A DNA stretch of 64,000 nt from JACKIC01 sp964543795. Its GTDB lineage: Bacteria > Planctomycetota > UBA1135 > UBA2386. Position 1 is the stretch's first letter. Every line of letters begins with the position of its first letter. The notes under the pieces were generated by a model that was given only the letters and a program-made list of their open reading frames with translations, ran no database searches and was not told where the DNA came from. Shown here piece by piece: positions 9,186-18,009 of this stretch. The DNA is taken from positions 50,570 through 114,569 of the forward strand of contig CAZIZN010000017.1 in the NCBI GenBank assembly GCA_964543795.1, in the 5' to 3' direction. The translations under genes and the position numbers were made by a program.

Positions 9186-11279
9186 TCATGGTTGTTGGGG
9201 AATGTCGAGGTCGACCACCACCTCGCCGACGCCCGGCGGCACCACGCACGGGCGGGCGGAACGCTGCATCTGCAGAAGCTGGTGGATGGGTTGTCCTTGC
9301 GGATCCGCGCCGGCCACGGCGAGTCCGCGCAGTTCGTAGGTGCCGGGCGGGATCCGCCGCGGCATGACGTAGAGGCCCGTGGCATCGGTCGCCGCCTCGA
9401 GCCGCACCGGGGCGGGTGCGGGCGACGGTTCGGGCGCAGATGCCGCGGAAGTCAGTAGGACCTTGAGTTGGGGGGCGATCTTCCCACCGAGGGTCGCCCG
9501 GCCCCGCACGACCGCGCCGCGCGGGAGTTGCACGGCCGGCAGGTCGACGTCCGTGCTCTCGAACCACTCCAGATTGCGGACCAGGGTACGGCAGGCGTCG
9601 GGGTGTTCCACGACGAGGTCGTAGGCGCCCAGGGCGAGTCCGGCGAGCACGAAGCTGCCGTCGGCCGCGGTGGTGGTGGTGCGCACGGTGATCTTCGCCG
9701 GCGTCGCGCTCGCCAGCATGCGCCACAGCGGGTTGTCCGGTGTCGCGCCGGCCGCCTGGGTCGACACCGTGGCGCCGGCGAGCGGACGGCCGACTTCGTC
9801 GAGCACGCGGCCGCGCACGCTCGCGCCCCGCGAGAGCAGGACCCCGACGGTGACCTCGCGGGCGTCCGGTTCGATCCGGAACGGCAGCGACAGGGACTTG
9901 GCGAAGCCCTCGGCCTCGACCTGACACACGAAGACCCCTGCCGGGGCGCCGATCAGTTCGTAGGCGTCGGTGAGTCCGTCGAGCCGGACGCGTTGGTCGG
10001 GCACCTCGGCGACGAGCCCGAGGTGGCCCGCAGCCGCCTCCGGAACGGTCGTCGGCAGGTCCGCCGGCGCGTCCTGCCGCGCGGGGAACCAGCGCCGCAG
10101 CCCGACGCGGTACTGCCGCAGCACGGCGTTGTCCGGCGTCGTCACGGTGACGATCACCCGCGCCCGCGGCCGCAATTCGATCCGCAGGTCGGCGCGCGTC
10201 GGCACGAGGTCGGGCAGATCGACGTCCTGGTACCCGCGCGCCTGGACGCGCAGCCGGTGCACGCCCGGCTGCAGGCCGAGGATCGCGAAGCCGCCGTCGC
10301 TGCGGCTCCGGGCCGTGCGCGGCGGCGCGTTCGTCTGTGTCGGCCACGCCTCGACGCGCGCGCCGGCGACCGGCCTGCCGCCGCCGTCGAGCAGCACGCC
10401 GGCGAGGCTGTGGCCGGGGCGCAGGCCGAAGTCGACCACGACGGGGCGGTCGGGGCGCAGCAGCACGTTCTCCTGCACCGCCGCAGCGAAGCCCGGCGCG
10501 ACGGCGGTCAGCTGCACCGAACCGGTGGCCGGTGCGTTGGCGAACTCGTAGAAGCCGTTGCCGTCCACCGCGGCCGTCAGTCCCTCTTCGCGGCCGGGCA
10601 GCGCCCGCAGCACCGCGTCGTCGAACGCGGTGCCGGCGAGCAGCGTCACGACGGCCTGCGGCACCGGCAGATCGCTGCCTTCGACGACGACGCGGCCGCG
10701 CACCACCGCCCCTCTGGGCATCGTGATCGCGCCGAGGTCGTGCCACTGGCCGGCCAGGACGGTCAGCCCGGCCAGGCGCGTGTCGGCGCGGCCGGGGGCG
10801 AGGCAGTGCACCTCGTAGAGCTTCGCGGTGGCCACGTCGAGACCGAGCGCGAACGTCCCGTCCTCCCCGGTGCGCGTGGCCGCGGTGGGGCCCAAGGCGA
10901 GGCCCTGCTGCAGCATCGAGGGCAGGGCGAGCGGGTCGTTCGCGGCGCTCTCGACCAGGAACGCCTCGGCGCCCGGGATCGGCGTGCCGCGCTCGTCGAC
11001 GACGTGGCCGCAGATGCCCTGGGCGAAGCGCTGCCGGGCCTCGCCGGTGTCAAGCGGTTCGGGTTCCGCCGCCACGCGCTCGCCGGCGGTTGCGTCGGCC
11101 CCTGCGGTGCCTGCATCGACGGCGGACGCCGGATCCCGCAGCACGGCGGCGGGCGCGGGAGTCTGGGGCGGCGCTTCCACCACGGGAGCCGGCGCGGACC
11201 TGCCGGCCCACCAGAGCCCCGCCGCCAGGCCGGCGGCGACGATCGCCAGCACGCCGAGCATCCACCGGGTCGGGCTCAC
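9186..11279 (-). CDS. Membrane-anchored carboxypeptidase regulatory-like repeat protein (paralogue 1)
   Basis: A 697-aa protein starting at a GTG (VSPTRWMLGVL...), or alternatively at the ATG six codons in (11261). The frame stays open far upstream to 13466, but that extension is the shadow of the plus-strand membrane protein gene. A membrane anchor (MLGVLAIVAAGLAAGLWWAG) and an Ala/Pro linker precede serial CarboxypepD_reg-type repeats such as 'ICGHVVDERGTPIPGAEAF' and 'VRGRVLDEVGRPLAGATV'. It ends VPPGVGEVVVDLDIPQQP, matching the end of its downstream paralogue. A TATCCT hexamer on the minus strand at 11336-11341 lies 56 bases upstream. It is the first gene of the pair. Confidence 0.8.
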   Translation of the reverse strand: MSPTRWMLGVLAIVAAGLAAGLWWAGRSAPAPVVEAPPQTPAPAAVLRDPASAVDAGTAGADATAGERVAAEPEPLDTGEARQRFAQGICGHVVDERGTPIPGAEAFLVESAANDPLALPSMLQQGLALGPTAATRTGEDGTFALGLDVATAKLYEVHCLAPGRADTRLAGLTVLAGQWHDLGAITMPRGAVVRGRVVVEGSDLPVPQAVVTLLAGTAFDDAVLRALPGREEGLTAAVDGNGFYEFANAPATGSVQLTAVAPGFAAAVQENVLLRPDRPVVVDFGLRPGHSLAGVLLDGGGRPVAGARVEAWPTQTNAPPRTARSRSDGGFAILGLQPGVHRLRVQARGYQDVDLPDLVPTRADLRIELRPRARVIVTVTTPDNAVLRQYRVGLRRWFPARQDAPADLPTTVPEAAAGHLGLVAEVPDQRVRLDGLTDAYELIGAPAGVFVCQVEAEGFAKSLSLPFRIEPDAREVTVGVLLSRGASVRGRVLDEVGRPLAGATVSTQAAGATPDNPLWRMLASATPAKITVRTTTTAADGSFVLAGLALGAYDLVVEHPDACRTLVRNLEWFESTDVDLPAVQLPRGAVVRGRATLGGKIAPQLKVLLTSAASAPEPSPAPAPVRLEAATDATGLYVMPRRIPPGTYELRGLAVAGADPQGQPIHQLLQMQRSARPCVVPPGVGEVVVDLDIPQQP

Positions 11280-11447
11280 GGTGTGCACGCTCCGGCAGCA
11301 CGGGGGTGGGGAGAAGCTCGGCGCATCGCAGGCGAAGGATAGAACGCCGGGACGGAAGTGGTGGCGAACTTCTGGCCGGCGGCCCAGGGACGGACAGGCG
11401 CTGCAGAACTTCCCACCCCGCGGCGCAGTGGCCGTTAGTCTCGGCGT

Positions 11448-13271
11448 GTGCTCCGGTCGGTCGGTCCTCGGCTCGTCGCGCTCGCGGCGGCAATCGTCCT
11501 CGGGTGGGCGGCGGCAGGCACCCTGTCGGTCTGGCCCGACCTCTCGACCCGCCTGCGGGACGACGCCTACTACGAGTTCGCCTGGGCGGCGAACGTCGCG
11601 GCGGGTCGTGGGCCGACGATCAGCGACGGCGTCACCACGAGCGGCGTGCAGCTGCTCTGGTGCCTCGTGCTCGTGCCCTTCGCCTGGTTCGGTGGCGCGG
11701 CGTGTCTGCCGCTGGTGGCGCCCTGGCTCGGCCTTTGCCTGCACGCCCTGACGTCGGCGCTGTGGCTGCGCGCGGTGCGCGACCGGCGCACCGGCGCCGT
11801 GCTCGCCGCCTGTTGGGCGGCGCACCCGCTGCTGCTGCGCGAGTGCACGAACGGCCAGGAGACGGCACTCGCCTGCTGCTGCGCGGTCCTGCTGTGGCGG
11901 CTGCGCGCGGCGGCGCTGCCGTGGTTCGCGCTGGTCGGCTGTGCGGCGGTGCTGGCGCGCACCGAACTGCTGGCGCTCGTCGCGGCGCTCGCGTGGCCGC
12001 GCCGGGCGCTGCACGTGCCGGGCCTCGCGCTGGTCCTGCACGTCGCCGGCAACCTCGCCCTCGGCGGTGGCGTGTTCGCCGACTCCGCGCTGCCGATGCC
12101 CTGGCTCTGGCACGCCAACTTCGCCGCGACCGACCCCGGCACCGGGGCCTGGCTCGAGCGACACTGGTGGTTCTTGCGGCCCGTGCTGCTCGGCGGCCCC
12201 TGGACGACCGTCTCGACGTTCGGTTCGGCCTGGCTGGCGTTCGTACTGCTGCGCCCGCGCTGGCCTCGGGCGTGGCGCTGGGTGCCGCTGCTGCTCGTCG
12301 CCGCGGCGGCGTGCTCGGGTGCCGGCGATCTCGCGCCTGCGGGGCTCGCCGCGCTGCTGCTGCTGCGCTGGCCCGCGCCCGGTCGGCGGCGCTGGCCGCG
12401 CGAACTGCCGCGGCTCGCGCTCGCGCTCGCGGCCGTCGTCGTCCTGCACTGGGCGGTGCGTTGGTATCCGCGCGATTACTACCTGGCTCCGGTGGTGCTG
12501 CTGCCGTTCGCGGCGATCGCGCGCGCCGCGCGCCTGCGGGGAATCCTGGTCCTGTTCGCGTTCGCGCAGGGCATCGATGCGCTGCGCTACCGGGGCGAGC
12601 CGCTCCTGGGCCAGCTCGAGATGGAGCTGGCCGGTCGTCACCTGGGCGCGGTGCTGCCCGACCCGCGCCGCGTCGGCTGCTTCAACTCGGGCATCGTGAC
12701 CTTCCTGCAGGACGCCGCGGCGCCGTCCGGCGTCCGTCGCGGAGTCGTCAACCTCGACGGCGTCGTCGACCGCCGTGCGCTCGACGCCCTGCGGGCGCGT
12801 CGGCTCGGTGCCTGGCTCGACGAGCAGGGCATCGACTTCGTGCTCGACAACGCGGTGCAGTTCGCGCTCGACCCGTCGCTGCCGCACGCGTGCGGCCGCT
12901 GGTTCGGCGCGGACTTCGACCCGGCGCGGGACCTCGTCGAGATCGCCCGCTTCGACGTGCGAGAGGTCGCGGCACCGCGCCCCGGCGCCGACGGATTCCG
13001 GCTCTACTGGCGGCGCGGGCGCGGGCGTCCCCCGGCGGTCGGCGGGCCGGCGTGGCTCGCGCGCGACGGTCGCGGTGCCGACGTGATCCGCTGGCCGGCG
13101 GCCGCGGGACAGGTGCTCGAGGTCGAGCGGGCGGACGGCAGCCGCGGAGGACTGGCCACGGTCGAGGTCGACACGCAGGTCGTGTTGACCATCCCATCGG
13201 CGCGTCGCGGCACGGGGCGGCTGTTCGTGCGCGGCGCAGCGACCCCGCTGCTGGTCCTGCCGCCATTGTGA
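11448..13271 (+). CDS. Polytopic membrane protein, possible GT-C-type glycosyltransferase
   Basis: A 607-aa protein with a GTG start. The first ~400 residues hold about ten hydrophobic helices. After the first helix comes 'RLRDDAYYEFAWAANVAAGRGPTISDG', an acidic loop of the kind seen in GT-C glycosyltransferases (ArnT/PMT-like), where an Asp pair lies in the first periplasmic loop. The last ~200 residues are soluble and extracytoplasmic, including 'VNLDGVVDRRALDALRARRL', often seen in this class of planctomycete membrane proteins. A lipid-linked sugar transferase acting on envelope glycoconjugates is likely, but the substrate is unknown. A TAGTCT hexamer (11436-11441) ends six bases before the start and no Shine-Dalgarno sequence is visible. 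Confidence 0.75.
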   Translation: MLRSVGPRLVALAAAIVLGWAAAGTLSVWPDLSTRLRDDAYYEFAWAANVAAGRGPTISDGVTTSGVQLLWCLVLVPFAWFGGAACLPLVAPWLGLCLHALTSALWLRAVRDRRTGAVLAACWAAHPLLLRECTNGQETALACCCAVLLWRLRAAALPWFALVGCAAVLARTELLALVAALAWPRRALHVPGLALVLHVAGNLALGGGVFADSALPMPWLWHANFAATDPGTGAWLERHWWFLRPVLLGGPWTTVSTFGSAWLAFVLLRPRWPRAWRWVPLLLVAAAACSGAGDLAPAGLAALLLLRWPAPGRRRWPRELPRLALALAAVVVLHWAVRWYPRDYYLAPVVLLPFAAIARAARLRGILVLFAFAQGIDALRYRGEPLLGQLEMELAGRHLGAVLPDPRRVGCFNSGIVTFLQDAAAPSGVRRGVVNLDGVVDRRALDALRARRLGAWLDEQGIDFVLDNAVQFALDPSLPHACGRWFGADFDPARDLVEIARFDVREVAAPRPGADGFRLYWRRGRGRPPAVGGPAWLARDGRGADVIRWPAAAGQVLEVERADGSRGGLATVEVDTQVVLTIPSARRGTGRLFVRGAATPLLVLPPL

Positions 13272-13317
13272 GTCGGACCGGGCGCCGCTCCAATGCGGTC
13301 CCAGCCCTCCCGCTCTC

Positions 13318-14301
13318 ATGACGAATCGCCTCACGCTCAGCGAACAGTTCTTCCGCGACCAGGCCAGTGCGCAGGCCTCGGGCGGCCTCTCGACCGTGCT
13401 CAACCGGTTCAGCCTCATCGCCCGCATGCTCGCGAGCGAGATCATGCGCGCCGGCTTCGTCGGCAAGCTCGGCTACACGGGCGACACCAACGTCCAGGAC
13501 GAGGAGGTGCGTGCCCTCGACGTGATCAGCAACGACACCGTGAACCAGGTGTTCGAGAACGTGCCGATGGTGTGCGGCATCGCCAGCGAGGAGATGGACG
13601 ACGTCCACCTGCTGCCGGGGGGCGAGCAGGGCAAGTACGTGATCACCGTCGATCCGCTCGACGGGTCGGGCAACGTCGACGTCGCCGGCCAGATGGGCAC
13701 CATCTTCGGCATCTACCGCCGCATCTCCGAGGGTGGCCGGCCGACGCTCGCCGACTTCCTGCAGCCCGGCCGCAACCTCGTCGCGGCCGGCTACGTGCTC
13801 TACGGCCCGTGCACGATGCTCGTCTACACGTGCGGTGGGCCGGTGCACGGCTTCACCCTCGACCGCTCGATCGGCACGTTCTTCCTCACGCACCCGGAGC
13901 TGCGCATCCCGGAGGGTTCCGGCTCGTACTCCGTCAACGAGGCGAACGAGACGAAGTGGGACGAGAAGACACGGGCGATGGTGCGCGCGTTCCGCCAGCA
14001 GGAGACCGCGTGCGGCAAACGTTCGGCGCGCTACGCGGGTGCCCTGGTCGGCGACTTCCACCGCACGCTGCTCAAGGGTGGCGTCTACATGTATCCCGGC
14101 GAGGTGAAGAAGCCCGAGGGCAAGCTGCGGCTGCTCTACGAGAACGCGCCGCTGGCGTTCCTGTGCGAGCGCGCGGGGGGAGCCGCGTCGGACGGTCGGC
14201 AGCGCATCCTCGACATCGCTCCGGGCAAGCTGCACCAGCGTACGCCGCTCTACCTCGGCAGCCGGGGCGACGTCGAGGAGGCCGTGCGCCGACTGGCCTG
14301 A
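13318..14301 (+). CDS. fbp: Class 1 fructose-1,6-bisphosphatase
   Basis: A 327-aa enzyme hydrolysing fructose 1,6-bisphosphate in gluconeogenesis. It is recognisable from ASEEMDD, the metal/catalytic motif DPLDGSGNVD, YGPCTMLVYTCGGPVHGFTLD and the C-terminal RTPLYLGSRGDVEEA. Length and domain order are those of class I enzymes. It starts 46 bases after the membrane protein gene on the same strand and is followed, 75 bases on, by the CBS-domain gene. The pyruvate kinase gene lies elsewhere in the window. No regulatory insert is visible. Confidence 0.95.
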   Translation: MTNRLTLSEQFFRDQASAQASGGLSTVLNRFSLIARMLASEIMRAGFVGKLGYTGDTNVQDEEVRALDVISNDTVNQVFENVPMVCGIASEEMDDVHLLPGGEQGKYVITVDPLDGSGNVDVAGQMGTIFGIYRRISEGGRPTLADFLQPGRNLVAAGYVLYGPCTMLVYTCGGPVHGFTLDRSIGTFFLTHPELRIPEGSGSYSVNEANETKWDEKTRAMVRAFRQQETACGKRSARYAGALVGDFHRTLLKGGVYMYPGEVKKPEGKLRLLYENAPLAFLCERAGGAASDGRQRILDIAPGKLHQRTPLYLGSRGDVEEAVRRLA

Positions 14302-14376
14302 ACGGCGGGCGGGAGCCGGGCGAGCCGATCGGGAATTGGCTCGCGCGGCTGGGTGCCGGCGGGCAGGATCGGCGCC

Positions 14377-15063
14377 ATGAACGTCAAGGAATGCATGTGC
14401 CCGACGCCGCGTTTCGTGCGGTCCAGCGACCGCCTCGATGCGGCGGCGAGGGTCCTCTGGGAACAGGATTGCGGTTTCGTGCCCGTGCTCGACGCGGCGA
14501 GCGGCCTCTGCGGAGTGCTCACGGACCGCGACCTCTGCATGGCGGCCTACACGCAGGGCCGCTCGCTCGGCGAGATCCCGGTGTCCGCGGTCATGGCGCG
14601 CAAGGTGTCCACCTGCCGGCCCGACGACAGCGTCGCCGCCGCGCTCGCGACCATGCAGGAGGCCCAGGTGCGCCGCCTGCCGGTCATCGACGCCCTCGGT
14701 CGCCTGGTCGGCGTGCTGGCGATGAACGATCTGGTGCGCCTCGCGAGCGAACGGCCGACGGCGTTCGACGCCGCGCTCGTGCTGCGCACGCTGGCGGCGA
14801 TCGGCCGCGGCCGCGCGCTGGCGAAGCCCGAGGAGAAGAAGGTTTCCGAGCGGACGGTCGAGGTGCGGGCCGCAGCGCCGCTCGTCGCCGCTGCAGCGCC
14901 CACCGGCGTGCCGGCGGCGGCACCGGCTCCGACGAAGGTCGCCGCCGCGCCGTCGACCGCGGCGGCCACCGCCGCGACGACGAAGCCCGCGGCGGCCAAG
15001 CGCAGCGCGCCGAAGGCGGCGTCGTCGAAGGCCGGTTCGTCGCGCAAGGCGCGCAAGAACTGA
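14377..15063 (+). CDS. CBS-domain protein with Ala/Lys-rich histone-H1-like tail
   Basis: A 228-aa protein. Residues 1-135 form two CBS motifs: 'MNVKECMCPTPRFVRSSDRLDAAARVL' with VLTDRDLC, and 'VSAVMARKVSTCRPDDSVAAAL' with VGVLAMNDLV. The part after residue ~150 is almost only Ala, Pro, Lys, Ser and Thr (TTKPAAAKRSAPKAASSKAG), like the disordered tails of bacterial histone H1-like proteins. That tail could bind nucleic acid or polyanions (inference). The ATG at 14377 has AGGA ten bases upstream, and the in-frame GTG at 14353 is less likely. CBS pairs commonly sense adenylates. Confidence 0.85.
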   Translation: MNVKECMCPTPRFVRSSDRLDAAARVLWEQDCGFVPVLDAASGLCGVLTDRDLCMAAYTQGRSLGEIPVSAVMARKVSTCRPDDSVAAALATMQEAQVRRLPVIDALGRLVGVLAMNDLVRLASERPTAFDAALVLRTLAAIGRGRALAKPEEKKVSERTVEVRAAAPLVAAAAPTGVPAAAPAPTKVAAAPSTAAATAATTKPAAAKRSAPKAASSKAGSSRKARKN

Positions 15064-15087
15064 GCGGCAGGCCGCGAACGGAACCCA

Positions 15088-15131
15088 CGCAGTCAGTGCG
15101 CAGTCGGTGCGCAGTCGGTCCGCAGTCGGCG
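15088..15131. repeat. Four 11-bp tandem repeats (cgcagtcggtg)
   Basis: Units at 15088-15098, 15099-15109, 15110-15120 and 15121-15131 differ by one or two bases. They lie between the CBS gene stop and the start of the lipid-transport operon, where its promoter would be expected. No protein-binding function can be assigned. Confidence 0.8.
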
Positions 15132-15166
15132 CGGCCAGGCGTTCAACAGCGAGTCTTCACAGACGC

Positions 15167-16288
15167 ATGGCGACCCCCGCGTTCACCGTCGTTGCCGCGG
15201 CCGGCGCCGGGGGCAACGGCCGTCTGCAGCTGGCCGGCAGCCTCGGCCTCGCCGACGGTGCGCGGCTGTGGCGCGAACTCGGCGACCTGGCCCCGGCCTC
15301 GGAATGGGAGGTCGACCTCGCGGCCGTGGAGCGCCTCGACGGGGGTGCCGCAGCGCTGCTCCTGGCGTGGGCCGCGCAGCGGGCCCGCGCCGGCGAGGTC
15401 GTGCACTTCGTCGGCGGCGGCGACGAAGTGCGCCGCATGCTGGCGTTCTACGAGTGCCGCGACGGCGCGGCCGGCCATCGCGAGGAACGGCCGCAGAGCC
15501 TCTTCGCCGACATCGGCGACGCGACGGTCGCGGCGGTGGCGGCCACGCGCGCCATCCTCGCGTTCGTCGGCGACCTCGCGGCGGGCGTCGGGCGCGCCGT
15601 GCGGCGGCCGGCCACGGTGCACTTCGGCAGCCTCGGCCGGCTCGTCGAGCAGGTCGGCGCCAACGCGGTACCCATCGTGGCGCTGGTCAACTTCCTCGTC
15701 GGCATGGTGCTCGGCCTGCAGGGCGCGATCCAGTTGCACCGCTTCGGCGGTGACGCGTTCCTCGCCAACCTCGTCGGCCTGTCCGTCGTCCGCGAGCTGG
15801 GGCCGCTGATGACGGCGATCCTCGTCGCGGGCCGCTCCGGTGCCGCCTACGCCGCGGAGCTCGGCACGATGAAGGTCGGCGAGGAGATCGATGCGCTGCG
15901 CACCCTGGGGCAGGATCCGCAGCGGTTCCTGGTCTTCCCGCGCGTGCTCGCGCTGGTGCTGGTCGTGCCGATCCTGACGGCGATCGGCGACCTGCTCGGC
16001 TCGCTCGGCGGGCTCGCGATCGCGGTGACGTACCTCGACCAGCCGCCGGTCGTCTACCTGCAGAACCTGCAGCGCGCGGTCGGCGCGCTCGACGTCGGCA
16101 CGGGGCTGATCAAGAGCGTGTTCTTCGCGCTCGCGACGGGCCTGATCGCCTGCCAGCGAGGGCTCGCCACGCACGGCGGGGCGGTGGGCGTCGGTCGCTC
16201 GACGACGTCGGCGGTGGTCGTCGTGCTGTTCACGCTCGTGGCGATCGACGCGGTGTTCACCTGGGTCTTCTCGCTGCTGGGGTGGTGA
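15167..16288 (+). CDS. MlaE-family lipid ABC transporter permease with N-terminal STAS-like domain
   Basis: A 373-aa protein. The first ~100 residues (LQLAGSLGLADGARLWREL...VDLAAVERLDGGAAALLLAW) resemble a STAS domain, the fold of MlaB, which in other bacteria is a separate subunit. The rest is the MlaE permease: 'VPIVALVNFLVGMVLGLQGAIQL', 'VRELGPLMTAILVAGRSGAAYAAELGTMKV' with the family EIDALRTLG loop, and five to six membrane helices. It is the first gene of a four-gene operon moving phospholipids or other lipids between inner and outer membranes. The ATG at 15167 starts the conserved part. The in-frame extension to 15107 covers the 11-bp repeats and is rejected. Confidence 0.9.
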   Translation: MATPAFTVVAAAGAGGNGRLQLAGSLGLADGARLWRELGDLAPASEWEVDLAAVERLDGGAAALLLAWAAQRARAGEVVHFVGGGDEVRRMLAFYECRDGAAGHREERPQSLFADIGDATVAAVAATRAILAFVGDLAAGVGRAVRRPATVHFGSLGRLVEQVGANAVPIVALVNFLVGMVLGLQGAIQLHRFGGDAFLANLVGLSVVRELGPLMTAILVAGRSGAAYAAELGTMKVGEEIDALRTLGQDPQRFLVFPRVLALVLVVPILTAIGDLLGSLGGLAIAVTYLDQPPVVYLQNLQRAVGALDVGTGLIKSVFFALATGLIACQRGLATHGGAVGVGRSTTSAVVVVLFTLVAIDAVFTWVFSLLGW

Positions 16289-17044
16289 ATGCGCCGCATC
16301 CTCGACGTTCGGGATCTGGCGGTCGGCTACGGCGGCGAGGCGCTGCTCGAGGAGTTGTCGTTCGACGTCAAGCAGGGGGAGGTGTTCGCGATCCTCGGCG
16401 GATCGGGTTCGGGCAAGTCGACGCTGCTGCGCACGCTCATCGGCCTCGAGTCGCCGATCGCGGGCCGCGTGCACCTGCGCGGCATCGGGCCGCCGACGCG
16501 CGCGCTCGAGCCGCCGGCGTTCGGCGTGCTGTTCCAGTCCGCCGCGCTGTTCGGCTCGGACACCCTGCTGCAGAACGTGCTGCTGCCGCTCGCGAAGTGG
16601 ACCACGCTGCCGCCTGCAGCCCGGGTGGCGGTCGCGCTCGCGCGGCTGCGCCTCGTCGGCCTCGAGCCGTTCGCCGACCACCTGCCGTCGCAGGTCTCGG
16701 GCGGCATGAGGAAACGCGCCGGCATCGCCAGGGCGCTTGCGCTCGATCCCCAGCTGCTGTTCCTCGACGAACCCTCGGCGGGACTCGATCCGATCACCTC
16801 GGCGGGGCTCGACGAACTCATCGCTACGTTGGCCCGCGACCTCGGTGTTAGCATCGTACTCGTGACGCACGAACTGCCGAGCATCCTCGCCGTGGCCGAT
16901 CAGTGCATCCTCGTCGACCGCGAGGCGCGGGGCATCGTCGCCCGCGGGGCGCCGCGCGTGCTCGCCGAGCGCAGCGCCGATCCGCGCGTGCACGCGTTCT
17001 TCCGCCGCGAGACCCTGGCCCGATCGACGGCGAGGCACGCGTGA
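16289..17044 (+). CDS. MlaF-type ABC transporter ATP-binding protein
   Basis: A 251-aa ATPase. Walker A is GGSGSGKST, the Q-loop region is FGVLFQSAALFGS, the signature is VSGGMRKRAGIARAL, Walker B is LLFLDEPSAGLDP and the switch histidine is in LVTHEL. The 'SGGM.KR' signature and the 'FQ.GALF.S' Q-loop are typical of the Mla/Mkl/Ttg2A branch. It begins immediately after the permease stop with no gap, and its own stop overlaps the GTG of the MCE gene, so subunits are translationally coupled. It would power lipid transfer through the MlaE permease. Confidence 0.93.
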   Translation: MRRILDVRDLAVGYGGEALLEELSFDVKQGEVFAILGGSGSGKSTLLRTLIGLESPIAGRVHLRGIGPPTRALEPPAFGVLFQSAALFGSDTLLQNVLLPLAKWTTLPPAARVAVALARLRLVGLEPFADHLPSQVSGGMRKRAGIARALALDPQLLFLDEPSAGLDPITSAGLDELIATLARDLGVSIVLVTHELPSILAVADQCILVDREARGIVARGAPRVLAERSADPRVHAFFRRETLARSTARHA

Positions 17045-18009
17045 CGGCGCCGGCCAACCGCTGGAAGCTCGGCCTGTTCGTCGTCGCCGGAACGGCGGTC
17101 GCACTCGGTGGCCTCGCCTGGCTCGGCGCCCACGAACTCGAGCGCGCGTCGCACCCGGTGCTCGCCTACTTCGACGAAGCGCTGACCGGGCTCGAGCGCG
17201 GGTCGCCCGTGAAGTTCCGCGGGGTCACGATCGGCGTCGTGCGCGAGATCCGCGTCGGCGCCGACAAGAAGCACCTCGCGGTCGAGGCGGCGCTCTACGA
17301 CGACTACCTGCTCGGGCTCGGCTTCGAGCCGAACCGGCTCGACGACGCGAGTCCGCTGCCGGAGAACCTGCGCGCGATGGTGGTGATGTCGTGGGTGACC
17401 GGCACCGCCTTCATCCAGGTCGACTTCTTCCCGGACCCGCCTGCGGGTCCGCAGCGGCTGCCGTTCCCCGCCCCGCCCAACACGTTGCGCACGGTGCCGA
17501 GCACGGCCAAGAGCCTCGAAGACGCGAGCCGCGAACTGTTGCGCGACCTGCCGACGATGGCGTCGGCGACGCGCGAACTGCTGCGCCTCTTGCACGACGA
17601 GCTGGAGGAGCTGAACGCGCCGGCGGTCGCAGCGCAGCTGCAGCGCACGCTCGCGACGCTCGACCAGCGGCTGGTGCAGTTCGATGTCGCTGCCACGGTG
17701 CGCGCTGCCGAGGAGACGCTGGCCGCCGTGCGCGACCTCGCCGCCGAACTGCGGGCGTCCGTCGACGCCGCGCAGCTGCCGGCGACGGCGCAAGCGCTGC
17801 GCGAATCGCTGGGCCAGGTGGCGTCCGCGTCGCAGGCGGCCGCCACGGACGTCGCCACGTTGACCGGCGATCTGCGCCAGGATCTGGCGCAGCTGCGACT
17901 GGCGCTGGCCGCCGTCGAACGCCTCGCCGAGTTGCTCGAACGCGACCCGGGGGCGCTGTTGCGCGGCCGCGCCGCGCCCCCCCGTTCGCCGATCGAGGAC
18001 CGCCGATGA
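17041..18009 (+). CDS. MlaD/MCE-domain lipid transport protein
   Basis: A 322-aa protein with a GTG start that overlaps the ATPase gene by four bases. One N-terminal membrane helix (LGLFVVAGTAVALGGLAWLG) is followed by an MCE domain at about residues 35-125, including 'LTGLERGSPVKFRGVTIGVVREI' and 'VVMSWVTGTAFIQVDFF'. The remaining ~190 residues form a long heptad-rich helical region (SLEDASRELL...LATLDQRLVQF...ALRESLGQVASAS). MCE proteins form hexameric rings in the periplasm, and long helical tails can form a tube that guides lipids. Here it belongs to the permease/ATPase pair upstream. Confidence 0.92.
   Translation: MTAPANRWKLGLFVVAGTAVALGGLAWLGAHELERASHPVLAYFDEALTGLERGSPVKFRGVTIGVVREIRVGADKKHLAVEAALYDDYLLGLGFEPNRLDDASPLPENLRAMVVMSWVTGTAFIQVDFFPDPPAGPQRLPFPAPPNTLRTVPSTAKSLEDASRELLRDLPTMASATRELLRLLHDELEELNAPAVAAQLQRTLATLDQRLVQFDVAATVRAAEETLAAVRDLAAELRASVDAAQLPATAQALRESLGQVASASQAAATDVATLTGDLRQDLAQLRLALAAVERLAELLERDPGALLRGRAAPPRSPIEDRR

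Noticed and set aside
11280..13466. In-frame N-terminal extension of the paralogue-1 repeat protein to a 1426-aa protein
   Set aside because: The extension is arginine/proline-rich, lies antisense to a convincing plus-strand membrane protein gene, and precedes a normal membrane anchor start.
15107..15166. N-terminal extension of the MlaE-like permease
   Set aside because: The added residues are encoded by the 11-bp tandem repeats and basic filler, and the ATG at 15167 begins the conserved STAS-like part.
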